This document shows positions 12,779 through 47,725 of a DNA stretch of 64,000 nt, piece by piece. The stretch spans positions 4,786,000-4,849,999 of the forward strand of contig NC_051098.1 in assembly GCF_901709675.1 (NCBI RefSeq). The letters are read 5' to 3'. Position 1 is the first letter of the stretch. Every line of letters begins with the position of its first letter. The position numbers and the translations under genes are program-made. The stretch comes from Syngnathus acus (taxonomy: Eukaryota; Chordata; Actinopteri; Syngnathiformes; Syngnathidae). The notes beneath the pieces are model-generated. The model had not been told where the DNA came from and did no database searches. It saw only the letters and a program-made list of their open reading frames with translations.

Positions 12779-15670
12779 GTAAGACTTCAGCTCTGGCGGA
12801 AATAGCAACGTGAATTGTAATCCGTTTCATATTCACGTGGAGTCTTGCTTTTCTCCCTTTTGCCCTTACTAAATTTAGCGGAGTTTGTCGTCATCTTTGC
12901 AAAATGTGAATGGAGACACAAACGCATTGGAGTGCATTTTGCCTCCTCGGTGAGCAAGAAGCGGTTGCAATTGGTGTGAAGGAAATCCTGTCGTGCAACT
13001 GGAGACTCAGTCTAAACATGGGCAATATTTGCATTCGTGTGCAGCTTTCACTCTTTCATGTTGTGCACCGAAGTCGCACCGAAGTGTGTATGCGGGATTC
13101 CAAAGAGCTCCTCTCCCAATGCGGCTGGTGGGCGCAGCGCTGCACCAGGCGTCTTCATCATTATTGTCTCATGCACGCAGAAGACTCATCGTGATGAGTT
13201 ATTAATCGCTGTTAAACGTGTGAATTAAATGCTTAGTGGCTACTCTGGTGCAAATACGTGTTTTGCTTGGCTGTCAAACATTTCTACATGAAGTGGTTTC
13301 TGGATCCGATGTAGTCAGGTGTACTAGTGCCCACCTTGTCTGATCTTGCTACTGCAGTGTCAGCAGTTCAAGTCCACTCGGCTTTGGGACTTATTGGAGA
13401 CAATGCCCGCACCTTGTCTTCCTTATCTTCCCATGGGGGCGCTTGCCAGTGTGTTTGTAGTACCCTGCTGTATCTTTTATAGTGACATAATTCTTGGTTA
13501 TTGACTTGGGCTCTGTACGGTGTGCAGAGAAACGGATGGTGCCCTTTACTGTTTGAATAGGCCATTCATTATCATATTTTGCAAACCCTCTTTTAGACTC
13601 AAGTCAGAGTTCAAAGATGTCGCAGGGTAGGGCAATTTATCACTGCATATAATTTGAGAATGGGTAAGCAATGGTGACATTTAGGCGGGTTTCATTGTTT
13701 GGATTGTGACATAATGTTTTTCTAACAAGATACAATGACTGGAATCAATTCAGTGACCAAAGATCATTGTGAACAGAAGAGAAAATCAGGATTTGGATAT
13801 TGATCTGTTTCTACTGTAGATGCTATGATGATGCTTCACACCTTCAGCAACTTGTTGAATAATTAGAAAAAGTGAGAGATTATTTATTACACCTAGCTGT
13901 TGTGTAGTGTTTGTGCAAAATATTATTACATAAAAATTATATAGTTGTCAGTGTGCCCATATTTTCCTCAGACTATCAAAATAATTACATTGTGTTAAAT
14001 GTTCTCCATGTTTGTTGTCGTACACATTTTACTTGTACTGTTAATGATACATGACATTAATTTCCATGTATAGAATTTCAAAATGTGATAACAATATAAC
14101 ATATGTATATGTGCATCCTAAAAATCCCTAGCCGCCCCCACTTAAATAGGCTAACTGTTAAAGTGATCAAATTAGAGCAACTTAATTGTGTTTATTGTGA
14201 GCAATTGTTGTATTGGATTTAACCCTGCAACCCGAAGGTACCTCCCGCCCCCCCCAAGGAGTCGTGCATTGCATAAACACGGGCCCCTCGCACAGCTGCA
14301 TGTTTTAAAGTAGCACAAGCAGCATTCACTCAGTGACTCAGTCACTCAGGCTGTGTGTGAAGACACAAAGATTATCTTGTATTTTCAGTTGAACGGCAAA
14401 ATAATTGATTGCAATGTTGAAACATGCATCAATGAATGGGGACAAGGAAAGATACAAGTTTTTATCGATATATGTTTATATTGCAAAATTGCATTTAGAA
14501 GCTTCTGTGATATCTTTGTGTTGAGTTTCAATATATTTATAAATGCATTATGGTGTGGGAAATTTTTCTGAGGAGGGATTGTGGATTGGATTTTCTTTTG
14601 CGTTCAACAGAGGCGAGGCCTACGCAACGAGACAGACGCACGAAAAGGGTGGGGGGGGCGTGTGATTGAGAGACCCGAGCATGTATGACTGAGTGTGTGA
14701 AAATCTTGGAATGAAACACTACTAGTTTGTTTTCCGTGAGCGAGTGGGTTTGTGTGGAAGTATGTGAAAGAAAAGATGTTCTCTTTGACGTGTTCATTAC
14801 TAGAGCAGTGGTTAGCCAGGCTGCCTTCCTGACACTGTCATTTTAATTACAATTAGCCAGACTGTCCCTTGCTGCTTTTTTTTTCTTTGTCATGTGCTTC
14901 ACATTTTCATAAATGAAATTCTGTGGCATGTCGAGTAAGTGCTTAGCACGTCCACTTTACAATTCTGAGGTTGGGGGTTTGAATCTGGGGTCCTCTTGGG
15001 CTAGGTTGCAGCTCACTCATACTTAGTTTCTGAATACATATTTTTACCCACTATTTTTACCCTTTATTATATTAATGTTCATAATTTAATTCCACTCCTC
15101 TCTGTCACCTCCCCGTAGTCAGCAAAGCCCAAACACCTGTGCCATGACCTTCACCCAACTTGGCTTGAGGGGCGAATGCTGTGCAGTAAATCATTTGTCA
15201 GGTCATCTGGTAGAGAACAGCCCCATGATTGTTTATTAGCTTTACTTGAGAAAACAAATGTCTCGCTAGTCTCTCTGACTGTTTAATGGCAGTATACAAT
15301 ATAGGCAAACATTCTATGTTTGGCCTTCCATTTGATCAAAATAAAACGTGCCCACCTCGTTGCACAATAATAACACAAATTAGGCCGCCACTGTCGAACA
15401 TTTTTAGGATCGATGTTCTCCATCGATTAATTGGAAACAAGTGTTATTTTTTTCCCCATTATTGTTTATTAAGCAATTTGTTTTTTTATTTGAAATTATT
15501 TAGTGATTTAAGAACAGCTAAGCAATAGATAAGCAATTTCACTCAGATTGTTGGTCATTGTTTTCCAAAGTTTGCAAGCATCTTGTTTCGATTAAACACA
15601 AAAGATAAAACAATCTGCTTCGACGAAGGAGTAGAGAAGATTTGGATCTTCAGAAAAAAAAGTGTCTCTA

Positions 15671-15758
15671 AATGATTACTCGATTATTAAAATACAAGGC
15701 GATTAATGTGATAATCGTTTTGTTTTCGACTAATCAATTAGTTTTGACACCCCTATCA
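15671..15758. repeat. Fragment of a dispersed repeat end
   Basis: ATTACTCGATTATT, TAATCGTTTTG and CGACTAATCAATTAG followed by TGACACCCCTA resemble the terminal part of an abundant fish DNA-transposon remnant. Only one end is visible and no target-site duplication was found. Confidence 0.3.
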
Positions 15759-15904
15759 CAAATGAATAAACATCAATGTTTTGCCACATAGCATCATTAT
15801 TAAGCGAAAGATGTATATTATGCATTGATTACATGTGTTCGTGGGTGTCCTGTAGCAGCTGCAGTGTGTAAGATTGACACTTTTTTCCCCCCTCTGTCTT
15901 CCAG

Positions 15905-38777
<22,873 letters not shown>

Positions 38778-41700
38778 GGCAGACATGACGGCAAGAAAGA
38801 GGAGCAATTAAGACAAGCGGATGGATCAAGTCAAATCCATCCCCACAAGGATGTGAAAGCTTTGTGTTTACATGTGTGCAGTGAGATCATATTTTCATAG
38901 TGATGTTCCTTACATCAGAAAGGGAAACAACCACAAGAGAAAATCTGTGGTTTGAAAATATGTATTAGGTTTAGATTGTGGCCTTACGCTAACATGGCTG
39001 TCAGCTAATTAGAGATAGCAACCGTGCACTCGTCGTATGTGTGTATGTACGGTACGCATACCTCCATGAGTGCATTTCATTTGTCTTAAAGAGAAATGGG
39101 CAAAGGGAAATACTTGTGGAGCAGCTAAAAGCTCCCAAAGGGCACATAAACTGTACAGGTGATCTGCTGTACAGCAGTCAAACACGCACCGTCAAGAACT
39201 ACAACTGTAAATATTTCACAAGGTGTGGGTTGCGGAGGTCCATGGCGTGAACATGCAGCTGCTTTACAGATAAGCGACTTTTTTATTACATTAGCCGTTA
39301 AAACTGTTGTTTTGTTTCACTTGATTCCTGAAGGGTTTGGCACCAAAACCTTATGTAGGCCACCAGAAAGCAAGAAAGGCAAATCGACAAAATGTTAAAT
39401 GAATAACATCAAATCTGGTTGCTAATTGACTCAAATCTGACCTCGCCGGATAATAGCAACGTTCCGCTTGATGTGAGTCTTTTCTTTTCCATACAATGTG
39501 ACAGCAGGGTACCAATCTTGCTCTCCTTCGTCATATTTGACTGAACTCATTAGATTCACTTCCATCTCTTGGGGAAAAAGTTCACATCATTCGCTTCTGT
39601 CAGTCTGTGGCGCAGGTGCACACTTGAAATTATTCCCTCATGTTGGTGGCAGAGAAGCTTTGATAAATCCTTCAGCAGAAAGCACTTCAGGCCAATTATA
39701 TTTGAAAAGAAATCCAAGCCTTGTCAGTTAAAAATTTTGGTCAATGCAAAATTATTTCGAGCAGAGTGTTAAATGAAGCGCTTGCTAACACTATTACACA
39801 GACAAGTACTGTATATAAAGTCTTGTTGCCTGGCAACCTTACATAAAAAAAATAAAAATCAAACAGACTGTTAAGCAATAATGTGATTACTAATTATTAT
39901 GATAACATTTAGTTGAGCATAGTAGCTCAGCTGAGTCTTTACATTTGTTTGTGCATTCAATTAAATAGATTGTGTGTCGTTTTACAGCAAAGACGGAATT
40001 TGTTGCTTATAGCCCGTGTTCTACCCGTTTCCGTCATCATACAATGTCAAATAGAACATCTACAATGATTTACACATCAACAAAGAAAAAGAGTCAAAAA
40101 CAAATAGTATGACTCCCAAACTGTGCTATCACTTTGAATGTCTCAGTGAACATTCCAATTCAGATAACATGATTATTGTGCCAAAGGGTTTTGGGCGGGG
40201 CTAAATTATATGCTTTGTTAGTGAATATGTGGTTTCATAAAAACAACAACAAAAAAAAGGTAAATGTTAAAGACTTTCTAATGTATTTTGATATTTTAAA
40301 ATTGATCATTGTGTTCTTTTCATTGTAAAAGCAATAGTACCCATACAGTACATCTAAATGGGGTTTCTAATCACTTTTAAGAAATAGTTCTGCATTCTCT
40401 GGGGGTAGTTTGCCAAGGAGCACTCATACCCAAACACCCTTGTGTTTACGGAAAACTGCTCAAGGTGAAACGAGTTGTTTATTTCTAATTCAGTCTTGTA
40501 TAATAGCTGTGTGTATGCGATCGAGAGGTTATTTTGTGACATTTTATTGTCTCCATTTGAATGGCAATGTTTAAAGACAGCATTGCTGGATTTGTACTTT
40601 GAGTCAAAGATTTGTTGACAATGAAGCAAAGAAAAAAACAGGACCATTAATTCCAATCGCTGCATTATTATTATTATTATTATCATTATTATGACTTCTC
40701 TAAGTCAAAACAGACCTGAACAGACTAGACATGACCCAACAATTAGCCAGCGCCGTTGTGGTGGTGTGATTTGGGAGAAGCTGGTTTACATGCTCCTGTC
40801 ACCGACTGTGTTCATTGAGTTAAGCGAGTGCGCTCGTTTCAGACCTTCGCATGGTTGTTATCGGCCCCTCAGGTGGAACTGTGTGCTGCCTCAGCAGACA
40901 GACACAATCAATGCCCACATCTCATTTCCGAAAGGGACTTTATGATGTGACATCATTTTATATTAAAAATCATGTGACTGATCAGAAAGACAATTGAAAT
41001 GAATGAAAGGATGATCATTGCCGACATATGATGCCCTGCTGATGCGCTACCAAAAAGCTGTAGCATGACTTATCTTTGGAACTGCACTCCGAAGAATTGA
41101 ATTGATAATCCTTATATGTACTTTTAATCCAAAAGCGCTCATCTGCTGATCAGACGAGAACAATCTCTAGGTTATGTAATCTTGAACTGTTTGCTTTTAA
41201 CCCAATCATTAATGGTGGCAGGAGGCAGTTTTATCTCCAACACTGCACGCACACAAAAAGCACACAAAGCAGGTTGTAATCTAATGTAACGATAGATCCT
41301 CCACTTTTATAATTGGCCAAGTCTACCCGTGTTGTATGAGAATCAATTTATGGTTATATGGAGGTTATATGTTTCAGTGTGTCTGTCTGTTGACGACGTC
41401 TAAGGAGGAGTAAAATTGGGGAACAATCAGATTCAACCCAGAATTAATTTTGTGTCAAATACATTTTTCAACCGTATCAGTTTCTTGTAATGCAGTAGTA
41501 GGTCTCATGTATTGCTTCCCATGAGTTTAAAAAGACACCCATATGCTTAAGCAGTATTTCAAAATGACTGACCTAAGGATTTCTGTGTGTAGAAAAGCAT
41601 TTAATAGGATGTGCAGGGAAGAGACTGAACACAGAGACTTATCAGTGTTGACTTGAATATTAAGTAGCTAAGAGCTGCGTACATGTTTGCTTTTGCAAGA

Positions 41701-43680
41701 CAGAGGCTGAGTGCAATCCAGGGCAGAGGTGGCTATGCCTACTTGTCTTAAATATGCCAACCACAGTATTTTTGTATTTTGCGTATGGTGTAATGCTGCT
41801 GATGATTAGTTTGCTTTTTAATGGACTGAAGCTTGCTTATTGCATTTTAGTTACATGTTAATGTTATACGTTATAAGTCTCATATATATATATTTTATGG
41901 ATTATCAGAGGTGAAATGCAGGTTGTTTTAAAATACAAAGCAGGCAGATCTCATTACATTTTTCATTTGTTATACAGTGAAACCTCAGGTCACAAATTTT
42001 ATTCCTTCCGTGACCCCGTATCCAACCCGAAACCTTTGCATAACAAAGTAATGTTTCCCATTGAAATGAATGGAAGCAGAATGAATCCATTCCAATCTGA
42101 AAACAAAACTATACAATAGAATTGAATAATCTGTGCGATATAGAAAGAAAAGTTTTCACTGCATTTCCTTCTTGTTTTTAACAATGCAGTTAGGCTTCCA
42201 AACTGTACCGGTACAAGTTTTCGCTTTCTTTGGAACCCGACTGTAGCTAATGAAGAGAAAATGAACAAAGATACATGTAATGTGCGATGCAGGGAGCCAT
42301 GGACGTTAACCCAGCGCAAGAAAAAGCACAACTACATGCCGAGAAGATTCACAAATTGTAAATAGTGAATCAAACAAGGCAGTGTTTTCTTTGAAAATTT
42401 GGTGCTCAAACCAATTGTTTGTCAACCTGGTTATTTGTAACTCGAGGTTCCACTGTATTTCCATATCTAAAGTTTCTCTCTGTTAAAGGTATAACAAGCA
42501 CAGGTAGATGTGAAATTAAAGCCGATGGGAAATCAAATAGATGCTAAAAAGCTGTTGCTTTGAGCGCAAACAACCTCCAGTCATTGTTGCGTGTTCAATT
42601 GTGATGAGATTCTCATTTGAGACGGCGGCGCTACCAATAAGAATATGAATGTTGCCTTTAGAAAGTGATGTTTACACGTTTCTGCTCACTGGAGCGGATC
42701 AACTTCATCACAGGTAGTCAAGGCGTTCATTTCCACAAGCTTGTCAGCAAATGTCATGTGGATTTCTCTTTTCTTTTCTTTTTTTTATTGCAACACTAAT
42801 GTGGGGGTGTAGAGAGAGCAGTAAAATACATCTGCATTTAAATAAAGTGGCTGTGTTGTGTTTCAATCTTCAATCTCAGCAACATACCAAGCAGTTAGTT
42901 TGGGTTTAATGTAGCTCAGTTGGGAAAATGGTTGATGACGAAGAAATTTGCTCTGAATGCTACTTGTGCAAAAGCGTTAGCTTAGCACTGGACCAAAATG
43001 ACTGTTATTGAAGTAAACGGTAATAATAACTGCTCTTTGTAATTCTAACATTCAGAAAGCACATCACGTGTCAAGCGCATATCCTCCGACTCTGCTGTTT
43101 GCAATCTTAAAATGAAGTTACCCACACAGTGCCAATTTTCAACACCCCCCCATCCCCCATTTGAAGTGCTATGATTCTCTTTCTGAAATTCTGAAGTACA
43201 GAAGCGTTAAACTTGTTGTACAGGTCTGAAAACCGTTCAAATCTATTGTTTATTAAAGGAAAATATTGTATTGTTTATATTCATCGTTGGTCATTTGATA
43301 TTCCGATGATTCATTTTTAGGAATGTTTTACAAGCTTTGTCATTGTTTTTTTTTTCTGATGACAGAAATGTAGAATGTAATTTGATGCTGTACGTCTGTG
43401 ACACTGCAAGATGGATTTATATTTAAATACTGTATTTGGATTTGTATAGTGTGAACTGGTGAGACTTTATGGTGATAGCTGTATAAAAATTACAGTATCT
43501 TTCTAAGTGGCTTTGTAGAGCAGGGTTTTGATTCGCACCGGTCTGAGTGTATGGAGTGTGTGCTTCAAGCATATTTGACATTTTTAGAGCCGAACTTGCT
43601 TTAGATTGTTCTCCAATACTACAAACTGACATGAGACGGTTTTCTCCGAGAATAAAATGTCTTCACATTGTGCCCTTTTT
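38778..43680 (+). other. Probable long 3' UTR of grm5 and downstream sequence
   Basis: No coding exon was found. AT-rich sequence follows the stop codon. A canonical AATAAA lies at 43651-43656 with a TG/T-rich stretch just after it (ACATTGTGCCCTTTTTGTG), a plausible poly(A) site. Earlier AATAAA copies, for example near 42839, could also be used. Vertebrate GRM5 messages have multi-kilobase 3' UTRs. The extent is inferred. Confidence 0.35.
41975..42455. mobile_element. TA-flanked inverted-repeat element (MITE, Tc1/mariner-like)
   Basis: The left end CAGTGAAACCTCAGGTCACA and the right end, read inward, CAGTGGAACCTCGAGTTACA form imperfect terminal inverted repeats. Each is bordered by TA (41973-41974 and 42456-42457). 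The 481-bp body has no transposase frame. The CAGTGG.ACCTC ends are typical of pogo/Tigger-type non-autonomous elements. Confidence 0.75.
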
Positions 43681-44569
43681 GTGAGTCACTCTGCACTTCT
43701 GCACAGCTCAAAGCACGTCGAGTCAAAGCACTTGTCTAAAATATTCCTCCAATGCAAAACAGGCACATCAGCTACAGTATAACTAATTCATTAGTCCTCA
43801 GCTATGTGATTGTGTGTGTTTAGAGGCAGAGTTTATTGATTTGATGGTATAGCATTTTAGTTTCTAATCAATTTTAATATGTGATTTCATTGACTCTTCG
43901 AGTGCTGTTTGTGTTTGCGCAGTTACTGATCCACGACTGCTAAAGATGCGTTAAAACCTTGAACGCAACATGTCTAAAGCTGGATGGTTAATGATGTCAA
44001 TTTGTGGATTCAGTGACTCGTGTAGAAACTGCGTCATGGTAGCGTCATAAACAGTGAGAGAGAGGTACCCTTTGCACAAAGAAATATGGCCAAACAGTAT
44101 TCTCTAGTGCGTAGGTGTATGGGTCTGGTTGGAGATAAGTGATTGTGAAAGCACTTCATCTAAATGAGAAGAACGCAACACAAGGGTGAAGTGGCTGCTC
44201 CCACGTGTTCATGAAATGAAATTACTGTTCACCATTGCAGTGGTAGCAAATTTCGCTGGACATACAAGTAAACAGTAACACTCTCTCCTAGCCCTCTTTA
44301 CTGTTAGCATCAGCCTGTCAAGTAGGAATCAAGCAGGATGAACAGACCAATTGATTATTGAATGGATGATGTCACTATTTTACAAATTAAATTTCACTGC
44401 AAACGATAATGCAACTGGCCTCAATATATTGTGAAACATCACAATACTGTACCTCCTATAAGATGCGGGCCAACCTTTAATTGAGAAGCATTTTTTATTG
44501 GAAATGTTAGGTTACGGATTTTAGCTATTGATCTGACTCCAAATTATGATCAACACTTAACACATGAAT

Positions 44570-45100
44570 TGTTATGTCCTAATCCACACACTGGCGCGCC
44601 AAACAATTTTGCGAGTTCGTTCTGTCAAAGAGAAGACCAGTAGCTCAATCAGACCGAATTTACCAATTGTTTATTCCTGACAAAGCAAGCTAATACAGGC
44701 CTGGGTTCCCGGGTCCCTCACACAAAACTGGTGTGTTCTTTGTGACCATCAAGGAACAACACATTCTTCCGGATTGCCCAGTTATAAAGAAACACAATAT
44801 GAATATTCAAACATGCAAAACATTGTGAGATGATTGGTCGATGGCCGTCCCCTCCTCACGGGATGTTATCGCTGAGTGCATCTCTTCTGGTGGTTGGGTT
44901 CTTTCCGACCACAACGACGAGATGTGATTGTCACCTCTCCAATTTGGAGATATTTTTGACAGCTTGTACGTCGTCTTGGTCCCGCCTCACCGATGCTTGC
45001 ACCCTGTGTACACAACACTTAGGAGAAAACATCTTGGTGCAGCTGTCTGCACACTTCCTCACTTTCCGGTTCATCAATGTTTTGCACACGTACAGCCACT
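44570..45100 (-). mobile_element. Possible LTR fragment of a retroelement, minus strand
   Basis: Read on the minus strand, the region shows a TATA-like box (TTTATAACT near 44780), then AATAAA about 110 bp downstream (near 44670), then a GGCGCGCC-containing segment near 44595 that loosely recalls a tRNA primer-binding site. This is the order expected for U3-R-U5 of an LTR. I see no second LTR, no internal coding sequence and no clear target-site duplication, so both the type and the borders are uncertain. Confidence 0.28.
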
Positions 45101-45177
45101 ACTGAAGATTATATTGATGTGATTATATATATGTCTAACGTAGCCTTTAATAAAATATGTTTGCAAGCTGCCAAAAA

Positions 45178-45465
45178 GCACATTTTTCTTTAGAAACAAG
45201 AATATATGGTTCCAGGAAATGTTCTTGTTTTAAAATAAAATGTTATTCATGATTTATTCATATAGCTAAAAGAATATTTTTAAATACGTGTGATTTGGTG
45301 AATTTGTTTAATTTAAAAAAAAAAAAAGCACATTTTCCTTTAGAAACAAGAATATATGGTTCCAGGAAATGTTCTTGTTTTAAAATAAAATGTTATTCAT
45401 GATTTATTCATATAGCTAAAAGAATATTTTTAAATACGTGTGATTGATGAATTTGTTAATTTCAA
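45178..45465. repeat. Tandem duplication, two 150-bp copies
   Basis: A block starting GCACATTTTTCTTTAGAAAC (45178) recurs at 45328 with very few changes and ends in a variant of GTGATT.GTGAATTTG. A run of 13 A's sits at the junction. It is AT-rich and non-coding. Confidence 0.92.
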
Positions 45466-45907
45466 AATAAAATAGAAATTTTAATATTGTGTTTACATAT
45501 TTTATTACTGTTATTTGAGTTATGTTTTAAAATGTTAATGTAAGTTTGTTAAGCAGGGCTCCATGATCCAGTACTATAAAGGTCTCTGCTTTCAGAAATG
45601 ATCTTTAAACATGTACTGTATAATGTATTTTGAAAGAATTATATGAATTCACTTTACATCTACCTGGCGTGAAATACCCTTTCATTCACGCTTTATTTTC
45701 ATGTAAATATGCAATGCCAGCATACAGGGATGATTTGTTGTTTTATAGGTGAGGTGCCCCAGCCTCTTTGGAAAGCGTTAAAAAGTTAGGAACTAGACAG
45801 ATTGAGGATGCCTGTGCGACATCAAACGCAACACATATAGGGAAGGTGCACTGATGCAAGAATTTAATCAAAAAGCAGTAAGTGTGTGCAGAGGAGTGAC
45901 GTATAAG

Positions 45908-46980
45908 CAGAGATGGGACCAAGTCACACATGTGCAAGTCTCAAGTGAGTCTCAAGTCTTAACCTTCAAGTCTCAAGTAAGTCCCAAGTCATTTTTTTCT
46001 TGGGCAAGTCAAGTCAAGTCAAGTCAAGTCCTTAAATAGGTCACGTCAAGTCCAAGTCAAGTCCTTAAATAGGTCAAGTCCAAATCAAGTCACCTTATTA
46101 TTGCAATTTTACCCGCAGAATCTGATCTTAGTAACGTGAAAAGACAACATATAAGTAACTTTAAGTAACCATCATTGTCCAATGTGTCTAACCTGTTTAA
46201 AAAATGACAATAATTTGGATTTGCACTGTAATTACTGATATTCAGTAAAATACACCATGGAATAAAACAAAAAAGAAATGACCTCATACAATGATTGACA
46301 GCTCAATCTAAACAAATGAACGTCTGCCGACAGTGTCTGACACATTTGAGTTGCAAATATGAAAAAATAATCTGGAAAAAATCTGAAAGAAGAAACACGT
46401 TAAAGAGCATTAGAAACATTTTATGTTTCATCTATAACATCTGGAGACACCAGAGCTCTATAAACTTCCAACGGACAAAGTTTGAAGTTGTCGTCTGGCT
46501 GTCTGAAATGTTTCTGTTGCATATCTTGCACTGTGCTGTCCGTCTTTTGCCGTCATAAAGGTAATTACGATAGCCGAAGGTACCGCTCCCGCTGACATGT
46601 TTGTGCATGTCTGATATAAAGGGGCGTGATTCTCCAATAAACACGTTAGGTAGGTAGAGAGGGAACGACTGATTGATTGACAGGGTAGCGATCCAATCAT
46701 GACAACGCCATTCTCAGCCTGCGCTCCTACCGTGTTATCGATATTACTTTTTTTTTAAATGTATTATTAATTTTATATTCAAACTGAAAACATAAACTAA
46801 ATAACACCGAAGTCATTCAAGTCATCGTGTCCCAAGTCAAGTCAAGTCCCCAGTCTTTCACTTCCAAGTCCAAGTCGAGTCTCAAGTTTTTTATTTTTGT
46901 CAAGTCAAGTCACAAGTCATCAAAACAGCGACTCGAGTCGACTCGAGTCCAAGTCACAGTGACTCGAGTCCCCATCTCTG
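45908..46980 (-). mobile_element. hAT-type DNA transposon remnant with BED-finger fragment
   Basis: Ends are CAGAGATGGGACCAAGTCAC on the left and CGAGTCCCCATCTCTG on the right, which form terminal inverted repeats. The 8-bp flanks CGTATAAG and CATATAAG differ at one base, fitting a hAT target-site duplication. Both subterminal regions are arrays of AAGTC-type units. On the minus strand, within 46432-46644, the frame RTAQCKICNRNISDSQTTTS followed by NFVRWK resembles the BED zinc finger of hAT transposases. The catalytic domain is missing, so the element is dead or non-autonomous. Confidence 0.82.
45910..46095. repeat. AAGTC-type subterminal repeat array
   Basis: Many copies of CAAGTC/TCAAG lie within the left end of the hAT element. 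A matching array (with CGAGTC variants) lies at 46826-46975 in the other end. Such arrays in hAT elements serve as transposase binding sites. Confidence 0.8.
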
Positions 46981-47725
46981 CATATAAGCCCCTTGACGGG
47001 AGCAAAACGTGAGTGAGGGAAGGAGGAAAAATAAAGTTGTGCGCTCGCTTGTTGTTTTTACAATAACACTATGTACACAATTAATGTGCACGCAAGTCTA
47101 TTAGTTTACTTACCGAATCCGAATTTACATTTTTAGTGGGTAGATCTTTGTGACTTGGTCATTTCAAAAGTAGCTCGCGAGCTCAAAAAGTTTGCCCACC
47201 CCTGATGTAGATTTTTAAGATACCATGCATGACGTTTTTGTAATGTAGGGGAAACCGATGTTAAAGTCATTCCCGTTATGCATGTCGTAGTAACAGATGT
47301 ACGCTTGCGCAGTGGTGATGGTCACATGACGGCGAAATCGAAACCAAAGGGCGACAGAAACAAAGAACATTTTAGAACCAAGATAATTACTTCCTTACTC
47401 GCAACAGCTGTAGTTGGTGCAACATAGCTCGCGGCGCTAAAAAATGAAATAATGAAAAAGACCCAACAAACTATAAGCTATATAAACTATAAACTTTTAA
47501 ATATTCGTCATTTGACGATGGACGATAAACTCTTGTTGAATGACACATTTGGTGGCTCGTTGCTAGCTACTTCCGCGCACACAAACAAATTATCATCTTG
47601 ACCAACTATCTTTGTTTTTGTAAAAAAAGTTTTGCCTTGCTGAAATTAGGTCGTGCTGTAAAAGGAACAGGAAAGAGAAGTTAACTTGCTCAACTTTGCA
47701 TGCGTGTCAGTGTCACCTTGTCAAG
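46981..47725. other. Region upstream of ctsc
   Basis: Beyond the transposon fragment, the last 450 bp before the ctsc start (from about 47280) should hold its promoter and leader. I saw no clear TATA box at a fixed distance; a TATATAAAC sequence lies near 47480. No other gene is present. Confidence 0.4.
47155..47203. mobile_element. One end of a second hAT-like element
   Basis: AAAAGTAGCTCGCGAGCTC followed by AAAAAGTTTGCCCACCCCTG resembles the terminal sequence of a common fish hAT repeat ending in CACCCCTG. No matching opposite end was located, so this is a fragment. Confidence 0.35.

Noticed and set aside
44830-45105. 91-codon frame MIGRWPSPPHG...
   Set aside because: No domain, no splice context, and it overlaps a probable retroelement fragment on the other strand.
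45910-46975. Regularly spaced short repeats that might suggest a CRISPR-like array
   Set aside because: Units are about 5-10 bp without spacers, lie inside a hAT element in a vertebrate genome, and match subterminal transposase sites.
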